NCBI RefSeq assembly: GCF_900115555.1
Contig: NZ_FOWX01000009.1
Span: 1 to 64,000 of the forward strand
Source of the DNA: Pseudomonas borbori
GTDB taxonomy: Bacteria; Pseudomonadota; Gammaproteobacteria; Pseudomonadales; Pseudomonadaceae
Direction: 5' to 3'
Length of the DNA stretch: 64,000 bases
In this document: positions 17,005 to 25,008 of the stretch, piece by piece
Position numbering within the stretch: position 1 is the stretch's first letter
How the letters are laid out: each line of letters starts with the position of its first letter
Made by a program: the position numbers and the translations under genes
Notes under the pieces: model-generated
Database searches by the model: none
What the model was told of the DNA's origin: nothing
Seen by the model: the letters and a program-made list of their open reading frames with translations, nothing else

Positions 17005-17922
17005 ATGAGCAAAGTCAGCGTACTGGTGGTGGACGATGCAACCTTTATCCGTGACCTGGTGAAGAAAGGCCTGCGCGATCACTTTCCCGGCGTGCAGATA
17101 GTCGAAGCCATCAACGGGCGCAAGGCCCAGCAACTGCTCGGCCGGCAAAGCATCGACCTGATTCTCTGCGATTGGGAAATGCCCGAACTGTCGGGCCTCG
17201 AACTGCTCAGTTGGTGCCGCGAGCAGGACAACCTGAAAACCGTGCCCTTCATCATGGTCACCAGCCGCGGCGACAAGGACAACGTGATCCAGGCGATCCA
17301 GGCCGGTGTATCCGACTTCATCGGCAAGCCCTTTTCCAACGAGCAGCTGGTGACCAAGGTCAAGAAGGCCCTGAGCCGTGCCGGCAAGCTGCAAGCCCTG
17401 ATGGCCAGCGCGCCGCCGAAAATGCTCAGCAGTGGCGGCTTTGCCAATGACTCCCTGGCGGCGCTGACCGGCGGTCAGGCTCAGGTGATCAAGCCGGCGG
17501 CGCTTGCTCCGGCTGCTCCGGTGCCGCAGGAGGCTCCAGCAGCAACGCCGATGGCTTCGGCCAAATCGGCCGGGCAGGCTCCGGGCGGACGCGGTCAGGG
17601 ACAGTTGCGTCTGGCCAGCGGCACCATGAACTGCGTGATCAAGGCGCTCAGCCTCAAGGACGCGCAATTGGTGGTCAAGCGCACCGAGCTGCCGCCGCAA
17701 GTGCTGGAGAGCGCAGTACTCGACCTCGAGCAGGGAGAAGGCGGCGAGGTGGCGCGGCTAAACGGCTACCTGCATGCAGTGGCGGCGCTGGAACCCAGGC
17801 CGGATAGCGAATGGCTGCTGCTGACGTTCAAGTTCGTCGATCAGGACCCGCAGAAGCTCGACTACCTGTCGCGCCTGATCGCCCGCGGGACGGCGCAGAA
17901 GCACTTCGTCCCCGGCGCCTGA
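17005..17922 (+). CDS. CheY-like response regulator with a PilZ-like C-terminal domain
   Basis: This 305-residue protein starts with a receiver domain (1-125): acidic pair D10-D11, phospho-acceptor D56 in LCDWEMPE, T in MVTSR and K in GKPFS. A linker rich in alanine and proline (about 150-200) leads to a C-terminal domain of about 100 residues with a PilZ-like pattern (IKALSLKDAQLVVKR to WLLLTFKFVDQD). The c-di-GMP-binding RxxxR motif is not seen, so ligand binding is doubtful. The ATG at 17005 has GGAG in front. It lies after phoU with its own upstream region. No cognate kinase is adjacent. Confidence 0.8.
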   Translation: MSKVSVLVVDDATFIRDLVKKGLRDHFPGVQIVEAINGRKAQQLLGRQSIDLILCDWEMPELSGLELLSWCREQDNLKTVPFIMVTSRGDKDNVIQAIQAGVSDFIGKPFSNEQLVTKVKKALSRAGKLQALMASAPPKMLSSGGFANDSLAALTGGQAQVIKPAALAPAAPVPQEAPAATPMASAKSAGQAPGGRGQGQLRLASGTMNCVIKALSLKDAQLVVKRTELPPQVLESAVLDLEQGEGGEVARLNGYLHAVAALEPRPDSEWLLLTFKFVDQDPQKLDYLSRLIARGTAQKHFVPGA

Positions 17923-17941
17923 TTCCTGATCGATCCTCAAC

Positions 17942-18038
17942 GGCTGTGAACCTATCGCGCGCCGTCAGCGTTCCGCTACGGCGCGTAGGTCGCCACTGCA
18001 CGGCGGAGGCCGCAGTCGGCGAGCGTTTTTTCACAGCC
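17942..18038. repeat. 97-bp element with GGCTGTGAA terminal inverted repeats
   Basis: GGCTGTGAA (17942-17950) and TTCACAGCC (18030-18038) bound a GC-rich stretch with internal symmetry. It lies between convergent genes (17005-17922 and 18052-18369). The right end (TTTTTTCACAGCCT) resembles the sequence at 80-92 at the window edge. Confidence 0.5.
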
Positions 18039-18051
18039 TCGCAAGGGCTGC

Positions 18052-18369
18052 TCAGCCCAGGCGTTGCAGCAGCAGGAAGGAAATCAGCAGCAGCGTATTG
18101 ATCGCCCAGGCGGCGGTCAGGACGCGGGCGATATCACCATGGGTTGGATTTTCCACGTTGCCACTGCAATGCCAGATCTCGGCGATGATCCAGGCGGTAT
18201 AGGCGAGCAGTACGGCGAACATGAGCACCACTGTGGCCAGCGCGGCGCCGCTGAAATACACCGCCAGTGATACGGCCCAGAGAATATTGCTGGGTATCAC
18301 GCCGTAGAACCAGAAAACCTCCCGCAGCGGTTTGTCGATCAGCATGTTGTTGAGCATCGATATTCTCAT
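18052..18369 (-). CDS. Small membrane protein of unknown function
   Basis: I do not recognise this 105-residue protein. Three hydrophobic stretches (about residues 20-36, 39-63, 84-102) suggest three membrane helices, joined by a short polar loop with HCSGNVENPTHGDIAR between the second and third. GAGGA precedes the ATG with a somewhat long spacing. It stands alone, convergent with the response-regulator gene and divergent from the M23 peptidase gene. A small protein at the same place next to the pst genes is conserved in pseudomonads as far as I recall. Confidence 0.65.
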   Translation of the reverse strand: MRISMLNNMLIDKPLREVFWFYGVIPSNILWAVSLAVYFSGAALATVVLMFAVLLAYTAWIIAEIWHCSGNVENPTHGDIARVLTAAWAINTLLLISFLLLQRLG

Positions 18370-18604
18370 GGCGCTTAATCCTCATGGTGACGGCTCGTGC
18401 CGCGTTTGGCTGCCCGCTTCGCGTCGAGCTACCGGGCATGGCTAATTTTGAGGTTAGCCGGTGCGGGCGCTGCGTCAAACTGTCGCACGAACTCTGGATG
18501 GCGTTGGCTGTGCAGGGTCACATTTCGGCTATTTCGGGCTCGCGTGCCTGCAGCGGCGCTGCTAGTCTCCAGTGCTCTGGAGAATCACAGCAGTCCGTGA
18601 GCCC

Positions 18605-19501
18605 ATGCCCTTTCGCCTGATCGTTTTTTGCGCCCTGCTGCTGGTTGCCAGTCAGGCCGCCGCCCTGACCATCTACAAATACACCGACGCCAACGGTGTG
18701 GTGACCTATACCGATAAAGCGACAGCGGGTGCTCAGGTGTTCGTCTTCCGCGACCGCATGGTCGAGCGCCTGGACAATCAGGTGAAGCTGGAAACCCAGA
18801 AGCATGCGGCCGGCGATACCCTGCTGGTGCGCAACGACTTGTATGCGCCGGTGCAGATCGAGTTGAAGCTGGAGCAGGTCGACAACGCCATCGGCGCCCC
18901 GGATAAACCCATCACCTGGGTGTTGCCGCCGCGCAGCAAGATCCGCCTCGCCACCCTGACCGCGCGCGATGCCGGCAAGCCGCTGCGCTATACGCCGAAA
19001 CTGCGTTATGCCCTCGGCGACCCGCGCCTGCTGCCGACGCAGCAGAGCTACCCGCTACCCTGGCGCGGCGGTCCCTTCCGCCTGACCCAGGGCGCCAATG
19101 GTAAATACAGCCACTTCACCGCCAAAGGGCGTTACGCCATGGACATCGCCATGCCCGAGGGCACGCCGATAGTCGCGGCGCGCGGCGGCGTGGTGGTCAA
19201 GACCGAGAACCAGCAGAGCGGGCGCGGCAACAACCCCTCCGGCAACTATGTGCGCATCCTCCACGACGACGGCACCATGGGCGTCTACCTGCACCTGATG
19301 CAGGGCTCGGTCAGCGTGCGCGAAGGCCAGCGGATCAACAGCAGTAGCCTCATCGCCCGCTCAGGCAACACCGGCAACAGCACCGGCCCGCACCTGCACT
19401 TCGTGGTGCAGCGCAACGTCGGCCTGGCCCTGGAATCCATCCCCTTCGACTTCGCCCAGCCGGTCAACAGCCTGCCGAATTTCGCCGTGGGTGGTGAGTG
19501 A
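18605..19501 (+). CDS. M23 family peptidase with N-terminal DUF4124 domain
   Basis: The 298-residue protein has a signal peptide (about 1-19, ending ASQAAA), a DUF4124 segment (IYKYTDANGVVTYTD, about 21-36), and a C-terminal LytM/M23 metallopeptidase domain with the zinc-site H in YSHFTAKGRYAMDIAM and the catalytic HLHF motif in STGPHLHFVVQ near 263. It would cut peptidoglycan cross-links in the periplasm, or regulate amidases if inactive, but the zinc ligands look present. The ATG at 18605 is the one that gives a clean signal peptide. Confidence 0.85.
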   Translation: MPFRLIVFCALLLVASQAAALTIYKYTDANGVVTYTDKATAGAQVFVFRDRMVERLDNQVKLETQKHAAGDTLLVRNDLYAPVQIELKLEQVDNAIGAPDKPITWVLPPRSKIRLATLTARDAGKPLRYTPKLRYALGDPRLLPTQQSYPLPWRGGPFRLTQGANGKYSHFTAKGRYAMDIAMPEGTPIVAARGGVVVKTENQQSGRGNNPSGNYVRILHDDGTMGVYLHLMQGSVSVREGQRINSSSLIARSGNTGNSTGPHLHFVVQRNVGLALESIPFDFAQPVNSLPNFAVGGE

Positions 19502-19521
19502 GCCGGCGTAGGGCGGACCGG

Positions 19522-19566
19522 GCGAAGCCTTGTCAACCGCGGCTGGATGATGCGCCAAGGCTTCGC
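19522..19566. repeat. Inverted repeat between convergent M23 and CNNM genes
   Basis: GCGAAGCCTTG (19522-19532) and CAAGGCTTCGC (19556-19566) are exact inverses around a 23-nt loop. They are embedded in a longer repeat-like stretch starting GTAGGGCGGACCGGGC at 19508. The sequence may act as a bidirectional terminator but lacks a T-run. Confidence 0.5.
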
Positions 19567-19606
19567 GGCTAAAGCGGAGTGCCGCCCAGCCCCTCCCACA
19601 AGCGCT

Positions 19607-20947
19607 TCAATCCAGCCTGAGCACCTTGGCCAGGACGATCTTCGGTCCCTTCATCTTCTTGACGATGATGCGCAGGCCGTCGACCTCCAGCACTTCTTCC
19701 TCCTCGGGCATGCGCTTGAGGGTTTCGTAGACCAGCCCGGCCAGGGTTTCCGCCTCGACGTGGTCGAGGTTGACCCCCAGCAGGCGCTCGACCTTGAACA
19801 GCGGGGTGTCGCCGCGTACCAGCAGCTTGCCCGGCTGGTAGGCGAGGATGCCGCGCTCGGTCTTGTGGTGCTCGTCCTGGATGTCGCCGACCAGGGCTTC
19901 CAGCACGTCTTCCATGGTCAGGTAGCCGATCACCTTGCCGTCGGCCTCCTCGACCAGGGCGAAGTGCGAGCCGCCCTGGCGGAACTGCTCGAGCAGGTTG
20001 GACAGCGGCATGTGCCGACCGACCCGTTCGATCGGGTGCATCAGCTCGGCCAGTTTCAGGGCCGAGGGCAGCATCTCCAGCAAGGACAGGTGCAGCAGCA
20101 GATCCTTGATGTGCAGCACGCCGACGAATTCGCCGCTGGCTTCGTCGAGGATCGGGTAGCGGCTGTACTTGTGCCGGCGGAACACGCTGAACACCTCGTC
20201 CAGCGGTGCGTTCAGCGCCAGGTAGACCAGATCCTCGCGCGAGTTGGCCCAGTCCACCACCTCCAGCTCGCCAAGCTCCACGGCAGAGGCCAGCACGCGC
20301 ATGTCCTGGTCGCTGGGATTGCTGGCGCGGCTGGAATGCAGGATCAGCTTGAGTTCGTCGCGGCTGTAATGGTGCTCATGGTGCGGCCCCGGTTCGCCCT
20401 GACCGGCGATGCGCAGGATGGCATTGGCGCTGGCATTGAGCAGGAAGATCGCCGGGTACATGGCCCAGTAGAACAGGTACAGCGGCGCGGCCGTCCACAG
20501 CGACAGCAGTTCGGGTTTGCGGATGGCCCAGGATTTCGGTGCCAGCTCGCCGACCACGATGTGCAGGTAGGAAATGATCGAGAAGGCGGTGAAGAAGGCG
20601 ATGCCGTGCACCAGCTTGGCCGACTCGATGCCGATGGCGCCGAGTAGCGGGGTGAGCAGTTCGGCGAAGGCCGGCTCGCCGACCCAGCCCAGGCCCAGCG
20701 AGGCCAGGGTGATGCCCAGTTGGCAGGCCGAGAGGTAAGCATCCATCTGGCTGTGTACGGTACGCAGGATATGCCCGCGCCAGCCGTTCTGGTTGGCCAG
20801 GGCCTCGACCTTGGTGGCGCGCAGGCGGACGATGGCGAACTCGGCGGCGACGAAAAAGCCGTTGAGCAGCACCAGCAACAGGGCGAAGAGAACGAGGCCG
20901 AAATCGGCGAAAAAAGTGGCGGCGGAGAGACTCGTGGAGGGGTCCAT
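19607..20947 (-). CDS. CNNM/CorC-type transmembrane protein (hemolysin-like, DUF21-CBS-CorC_HlyC)
   Basis: The 446-residue inner-membrane protein has an N-terminal DUF21/CNNM domain with four hydrophobic segments (about 12-35, 70-90, 100-125, 140-160; FFVAAEFAIVRLR is typical), a CBS pair (about 210-340; RYPILDEASGEFVGVLHIKDLL, VIGYLTMEDVLEALVGDI) and a C-terminal CorC_HlyC domain (about 355-440). Related proteins take part in Mg2+ or Co2+ efflux. The ATG at 20947 fits the first helix; the upstream open frame has no family similarity. It follows phoR on the same strand after an 80-nt gap. Confidence 0.88.
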   Translation of the reverse strand: MDPSTSLSAATFFADFGLVLFALLLVLLNGFFVAAEFAIVRLRATKVEALANQNGWRGHILRTVHSQMDAYLSACQLGITLASLGLGWVGEPAFAELLTPLLGAIGIESAKLVHGIAFFTAFSIISYLHIVVGELAPKSWAIRKPELLSLWTAAPLYLFYWAMYPAIFLLNASANAILRIAGQGEPGPHHEHHYSRDELKLILHSSRASNPSDQDMRVLASAVELGELEVVDWANSREDLVYLALNAPLDEVFSVFRRHKYSRYPILDEASGEFVGVLHIKDLLLHLSLLEMLPSALKLAELMHPIERVGRHMPLSNLLEQFRQGGSHFALVEEADGKVIGYLTMEDVLEALVGDIQDEHHKTERGILAYQPGKLLVRGDTPLFKVERLLGVNLDHVEAETLAGLVYETLKRMPEEEEVLEVDGLRIIVKKMKGPKIVLAKVLRLD

Positions 20948-21027
20948 ACAGGGTTCGGTTGGCCAATGACCGCTAAAGGGTGGGGCCAAGCCAGCGGCTT
21001 TGCAAGCTGCGCGTACGCCGCGGCCTG

Positions 21028-22362
21028 TTAGCGGCTGCGGCGCACCACCTGAGTGCCGGCAAAGTGGCAGCTGAAGGTGCTGCCCTGGCCCAGGCTGCTG
21101 TCGATCTCCAGGCGCGCGCGGTGGCGCAGCAGCACGTGTTTGACGATGGCCAGGCCCAGGCCGGTGCCGCCGGTATTGCTGGCGCGACTGGAGTCGACCC
21201 GGTAGAAGCGTTCGGTCAGGCGTGGCAGGTGCTTGGCCTCGATGCCCGGGCCGCAGTCCTGCACCGAGAGGTGCGCGCCCTGTTCGTCGCCCCACCAGCG
21301 GATATGGATCTCGCCTTCGTTGGGGCTGTATTTGACCGCGTTGAACACCAGGTTGGAGAAGGCGCTGCGCAATTCCGCCTCGCTGCCCTTGAGCTTGATG
21401 TGCGGGTCGGCTTCCAGGCTGATGCGGTGCATGCGTTCGCCGGACAGCGCCTGGGCGTCGCTCTTGATCGACAACAGCAGCAGGTCGACCGCCACCGGCT
21501 GGTTGTCCGAGGGGTAGTCGGTGGCCTCCAGCTTGGCCAGCAACAGCAGGTCATTGAGCAGGTTCTGCATGCGCCCGCCTTGCTGCTGCATCTGTTGCAG
21601 CGCGCGTAGCCAGCGCGGGTTGACCTCTTCGACGTTATCCAGCAGGGTTTCCAGGTAACCAGCGATCACCGTCAGCGGCGTGCGCAGTTCGTGGGAGACG
21701 TTGGCGACGAAGTCCTTGCGCATCTGCTCGAGCTGATACAAACGGGTGATGTCGCGCACCAGCATCAGGTGCTCGCGGTTGCCGTAGCGGGTGATATGGA
21801 ACTGCAGGCGCCGGCGGTCGTTGACTGGCGAGGGCAGTTCCAGCGGTTCGAGGTAGCTGCCGCGCTCGAAGTAGTCGATGAAGCGCGGGTCGCGCAGCAG
21901 GTTGGTGATCGACTGGCCGCTGTCCTGCGGGGTTTTCAGGCCGAGCAGGGTCTCCGCGGCGCGGTTCCACCATTCCAGGTTGCCCTGGCTGTCGAGCATG
22001 ATCACCGCGTCGTTCAGTGCGGCGGTGGATTCCTGCACCCGATCGATCACCGCCTGCAGGCGGCCGCGGGCGCGCTGGTTGCGCCGTTGCAGGTGGTAGA
22101 TGCTGTCGAACACCTCGCCCCACAGGCCGTAGCCATCCGGTGGCGGCTCGTCTGGCTGGTGCTCTTTCAACCATTTGTGCAGGCGCAGCAACTGGCTCAG
22201 GGTCCAGCCCAGGTGGATGGCCAGGCCGGTCGCCAGCGCCCAGGCATACTCGCCGGTGAGCAGGCCGAGCAGCAGGCAGGCACCGATTAACAACAGCAGG
22301 CGGCGCGTCACTGCGCCACGCCAGTTTTGCTTCACTTGGGAGTCATCCGCCAATCGATCCAT
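21028..22362 (-). CDS. phoR: Phosphate regulon sensor histidine kinase PhoR
   Basis: The 444-residue kinase has two closely spaced membrane helices (about 15-55), a charged linker, a PAS domain (about 105-195; NDAVIMLDSQGNLEWWN), a HisKA domain with the phospho-acceptor H in FVANVSHELRTPLT, and a HATPase_c domain with N, G1 (DCGPGIE) and G2 (GTGLGLAIV) boxes. It phosphorylates PhoB under Pi limitation. A TTG at 22386 would add eight residues, but the ATG at 22362 gives the usual length. It begins 58 nt after phoB. Confidence 0.96.
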   Translation of the reverse strand: MDRLADDSQVKQNWRGAVTRRLLLLIGACLLLGLLTGEYAWALATGLAIHLGWTLSQLLRLHKWLKEHQPDEPPPDGYGLWGEVFDSIYHLQRRNQRARGRLQAVIDRVQESTAALNDAVIMLDSQGNLEWWNRAAETLLGLKTPQDSGQSITNLLRDPRFIDYFERGSYLEPLELPSPVNDRRRLQFHITRYGNREHLMLVRDITRLYQLEQMRKDFVANVSHELRTPLTVIAGYLETLLDNVEEVNPRWLRALQQMQQQGGRMQNLLNDLLLLAKLEATDYPSDNQPVAVDLLLLSIKSDAQALSGERMHRISLEADPHIKLKGSEAELRSAFSNLVFNAVKYSPNEGEIHIRWWGDEQGAHLSVQDCGPGIEAKHLPRLTERFYRVDSSRASNTGGTGLGLAIVKHVLLRHRARLEIDSSLGQGSTFSCHFAGTQVVRRSR

Positions 22363-22420
22363 TGAGCCGCTGAGGCAAGCCGGCAATCCTAACCCACGCC
22401 GTCATCGGCTGGGGATGCCG

Positions 22421-23110
22421 CTAGCTTTTGCTGGAGAAACGATAGCCCGTGCCGCGCACGGTCTGCACCAGGTTCTCGTAGGCCTCGCCGAGTGCCTTGC
22501 GCAGGCGGCGGATATGCACATCGACCGTGCGCTCTTCGACATAGACATTGCCACCCCAGACCTGGTCGAGCAACTGACCGCGGGTGTAGGCGCGCTCCTG
22601 ATGGGTCATGAAGAATTGCAGCAGACGGTATTCGGTCGGACCGATCTCGGCCGGTTTGCCGTCGATGGTCACCCGATGGCTGATCGGGTCGAGCAGCAGG
22701 CCGCCGACTTCGATCGGTGCTTCGCTGTCGCTGGGGCCGGCACGGCGCAGCACGGCCTTCAGTCGGGCGACCAGTTCGCGCGGCGAGAATGGCTTGGTGA
22801 TGTAGTCGTCGGCGCCGACTTCCAGGCCTTGGATCTTGTTGTCCTCTTCGCCCTTGGCGGTGAGCATGATGATCGGGATGTCCGCGGTCAGCTCGTCACG
22901 CTTGAGCCGCCGGGCCAGCTCGATGCCGCTGGTGCCGGGGAGCATCCAGTCGAGCAGGATCAGGTCGGGTTTGCGGTCGACGATGATGGCGTGGGCCTGC
23001 TGGGTGTTCTCCGCTTCCAGGCACTCGTAACCGGCCATCTCCAGGGCCACCGCGATCATCTCGCGGATCGGTGCTTCGTCATCGACGATCAGGATGTTCT
23101 TGCCAACCAT
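22421..23110 (-). CDS. phoB: Phosphate regulon response regulator PhoB
   Basis: This 229-residue OmpR-family regulator has a receiver domain (acidic pair D10-D11, phospho-acceptor D54 in [10 protein letters not shown] in TKPFSP) and a C-terminal winged helix (about 130-225; [18 protein letters not shown] is the recognition region). It binds Pho boxes such as those before pstS, pstC and its own gene. The ATG at 23110 begins [12 protein letters not shown] and gives the normal length. It is transcribed with phoR. Confidence 0.97.
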   Translation of the reverse strand: MVGKNILIVDDEAPIREMIAVALEMAGYECLEAENTQQAHAIIVDRKPDLILLDWMLPGTSGIELARRLKRDELTADIPIIMLTAKGEEDNKIQGLEVGADDYITKPFSPRELVARLKAVLRRAGPSDSEAPIEVGGLLLDPISHRVTIDGKPAEIGPTEYRLLQFFMTHQERAYTRGQLLDQVWGGNVYVEERTVDVHIRRLRKALGEAYENLVQTVRGTGYRFSSKS

Positions 23111-23163
23111 GGATCCAGCCTCGGCTCGTTGAACTGTCATGCGTGGCATTAGATAACGGAATT

Positions 23164-23181
23164 ATTGCAGGCATGTGACAG
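23164..23181 (-). promoter_or_regulatory. Pho box of phoB-phoR
   Basis: On the minus strand CTGTCAC-ATGC-CTGCAAT fits the 7-4-7 Pho box, and a -10-like TCTAAT follows 10 nt later (23153-23148). This supports autoregulation of phoBR. The box begins only 22 nt past the hsdM-like scar. Confidence 0.7.
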
Positions 23182-23202
23182 CTGGGCTGCCGCGGCGGCC
23201 TT

Positions 23203-23339
23203 TCACCGAGTCAGGCCAGCTGCGATGTTCTCGATGATTACCTCGGCCAGGTCGCCCGGCTCCGGCAGGTTGTCGCCATCGTGCCGGGTGGTACGACGCT
23301 CCAGACCTTGGCGGCGATGGCGTGGGTGTCGTTGCTCAC
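23203..23339 (-). pseudogene. Internally deleted remnant of a type I restriction methylase gene (hsdM-like)
   Basis: A GTG start at 23339 reads 14 codons (VSNDTHAIAAKVWS) that look like the beginning of one HsdM class. The remaining 31 codons, shifted by one frame and ending at TGA 23203, read RHDGDNLPEPGDLAEVIIEN and so on, similar to the DNLP-x-P-x-x-LA-x-x-I-x-E tail of HsdM. The roughly 450-500 residues between are missing. The GTG overlaps the stop codon of the upstream gene by 4 nt, the normal coupling of neighbouring operon genes. The identification rests on two short stretches and is therefore tentative. Confidence 0.5.
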
Positions 23340-24864
23340 AACGAAGTGTCCTGCTGATTCAGATGCGCCTGCCCGGCGGGCGTGAGGCGGTATTTTTGCA
23401 GCCGGCTATTGGGTTTGTCCGGCAAACTGTATTCGATCAGGCCTGCGCCCAGCAGCTGGCGCACCACCTGGTTGAGTGGCCCGGAGATGCTTTTTTGCCC
23501 AAGGGCGCTGGAAAGTGCCGCCTTGCTCAGTTCGCCAGCCAGTAGGCAACGCAACACCCTGGTCTCCAGCGACTCTGGCTGTGACTCTGGCTGTGACTCT
23601 GGCTGTGACTCTGGCTGCGACTCTGGCTGTGACTCTGGCTGCGAAAGAGTTGCGGCCAATGTCAGTGCCGGCAAAGCTCCGCTGACCAGCGCCAATTGCG
23701 GCAGCATCACGGTCACGCGGAAGATCGACTCCTCGCTGAGAATTGGGTCCTGGCCGCCGAAGGCGCGGGCGTACTTGAACAGGTTGCGCACCCCGGAACC
23801 CAGCTCCTCGGCCCACTGCATCTCGCGGAATACCCGGGCGATGGCCGGATTTTTCGGCGATGGGGCGAAGTCGTCCGGGCGCAGCAGGCCGATGCCGTGG
23901 GGTTGTTGCTGTTCTCCGTGGTCACCCGGTCGCGCTGGATGATCAGCTTGGCCGGGAACGGATTGAGGTATTCGCGGTGGATCAGCAGGTTGGCCACCAC
24001 CTCACGGAAGATCCGCTCGCGCAGGCTGACGCGTTGGTCGCCCTCCAGATAGAAGGGGTCGACGATATGCTTGCCGACAAAGGCCATCAGCCGGTCGTAG
24101 CTTTCCAGCAGGTTGCTGCGGATATCGGCGCGGTCGTCGTAACGGTCCAGGTCGTGCACGCGCAATATGGCGTCGGTGCGGTGGTGCGGCACCACGCCCA
24201 GCACCACCTCGTCGCGGCCGAACAGCAGGGCGCCGGCCAGGGAGATGCCTTCCTGTCCGGTCTGGTAGTCGCGCTGATACAGCCGCGCGCTCTTCAGCAG
24301 CTCCAGATCCTCCAGCTCGGCCCAGGGGTGAGCGCTGCGTTGCAGGCGCACGTTATGCCGCACCCGCTCGATCAGGTCGCTGCGCAGGTCGTCCAGGCGG
24401 ATAAACGGGAAGATGCGGTTTTCGCTGTAGCTCACCTGCTTGCGCAGATACAACTCACCCAGTAGCTGGCTGTGGCCGGTGATATCGAAGTCGCCATCTT
24501 CGTTGCGGCTGAAGATCCGGTTATTGCAGCTGTGCACCTGGGAGCTTTCCGGCACGTTCAGCAGCAACAGTGTCTGTCCGTTCAACTCCAGCTGTTCGGG
24601 CACCAGCGGCATCGGCGGGTTGATCTTCTGCGGGTTGTGCAGGGTATTGGCCAGGTCCTTGCGCATCTGCACCACGGCCTCGGGCGCGATGCCGGTGACG
24701 CTGCCATCGTCTGCCACGCCCAGCACCAAGATGCCACCGCGCTGGTTGAGAAAGGCGCAGATGGTTTCGTAGACATCGCGATTGAGCGCCTCGCGGGCGC
24801 ACTTGAACTCGACCGTCAGCCCCTCGCCATCACACAGCAGGCGCGCCAAGCGCTCGGGAGTCAT
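23336..24864 (-). pseudogene. Schlafen/AlbA_2-domain ATP-binding regulator, frameshifted
   Basis: N-terminal AlbA_2 domain (EGLTVEFKCARE near residue 15, then GGILVLGVADDGSVTGI near 50), a middle region, a HATPase_c_4-type domain (FREVVANLLIHREY, then TTENSNNP), and a C-terminal winged helix. The frame is broken at a run of four C (23899-23902): adding one base would read on as PHGIGLLRPDDFAPSPKNPA and give a continuous 509-residue protein. The rest is open, so this is either a recent one-base deletion or a sequencing error. A (SQPE)6 repeat lies before the winged helix. Such genes often accompany type I restriction loci. Confidence 0.75.
23571..23642. repeat. Six 12-bp tandem repeats coding for (SQPE)n
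   Basis: GACTCTGGCTGT is repeated six times, with T to C changes at the last base of units 4 and 6. On the minus strand it encodes Ser-Gln-Pro-Glu repeats in the linker between the ATPase-like and winged-helix parts of the frameshifted gene. The unit is a multiple of three, so copy-number changes keep the frame. Confidence 0.85.
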
Positions 24865-25008
24865 GGCGCGGCCTCGACGCCTGCGCATGTTCTCTGTTCG
24901 CAGGGCTGGTCCAGCGGTGGGCTCAGGATCATGGGCTGCCTTGTCTCGCATAACTGGGCGGGCGAGCCTGGATAGTAGCCCGCCGAACGCCCAAGGCAAA
25001 ACGCCTGC

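Noticed and set aside
21028..22386. PhoR starting at the TTG at 22386
   Set aside because: The ATG at 22362 gives the usual length; the TTG adds only eight unrelated residues.
23571..23642. CRISPR-like array
   Set aside because: Units are contiguous 12-mers without spacers and encode a protein linker.
23899..23902. Programmed ribosomal frameshift in the AlbA_2 gene
   Set aside because: There is no slippery heptamer or downstream structure that I can recognise, and the neighbouring hsdM scar favours decay or a sequencing error.
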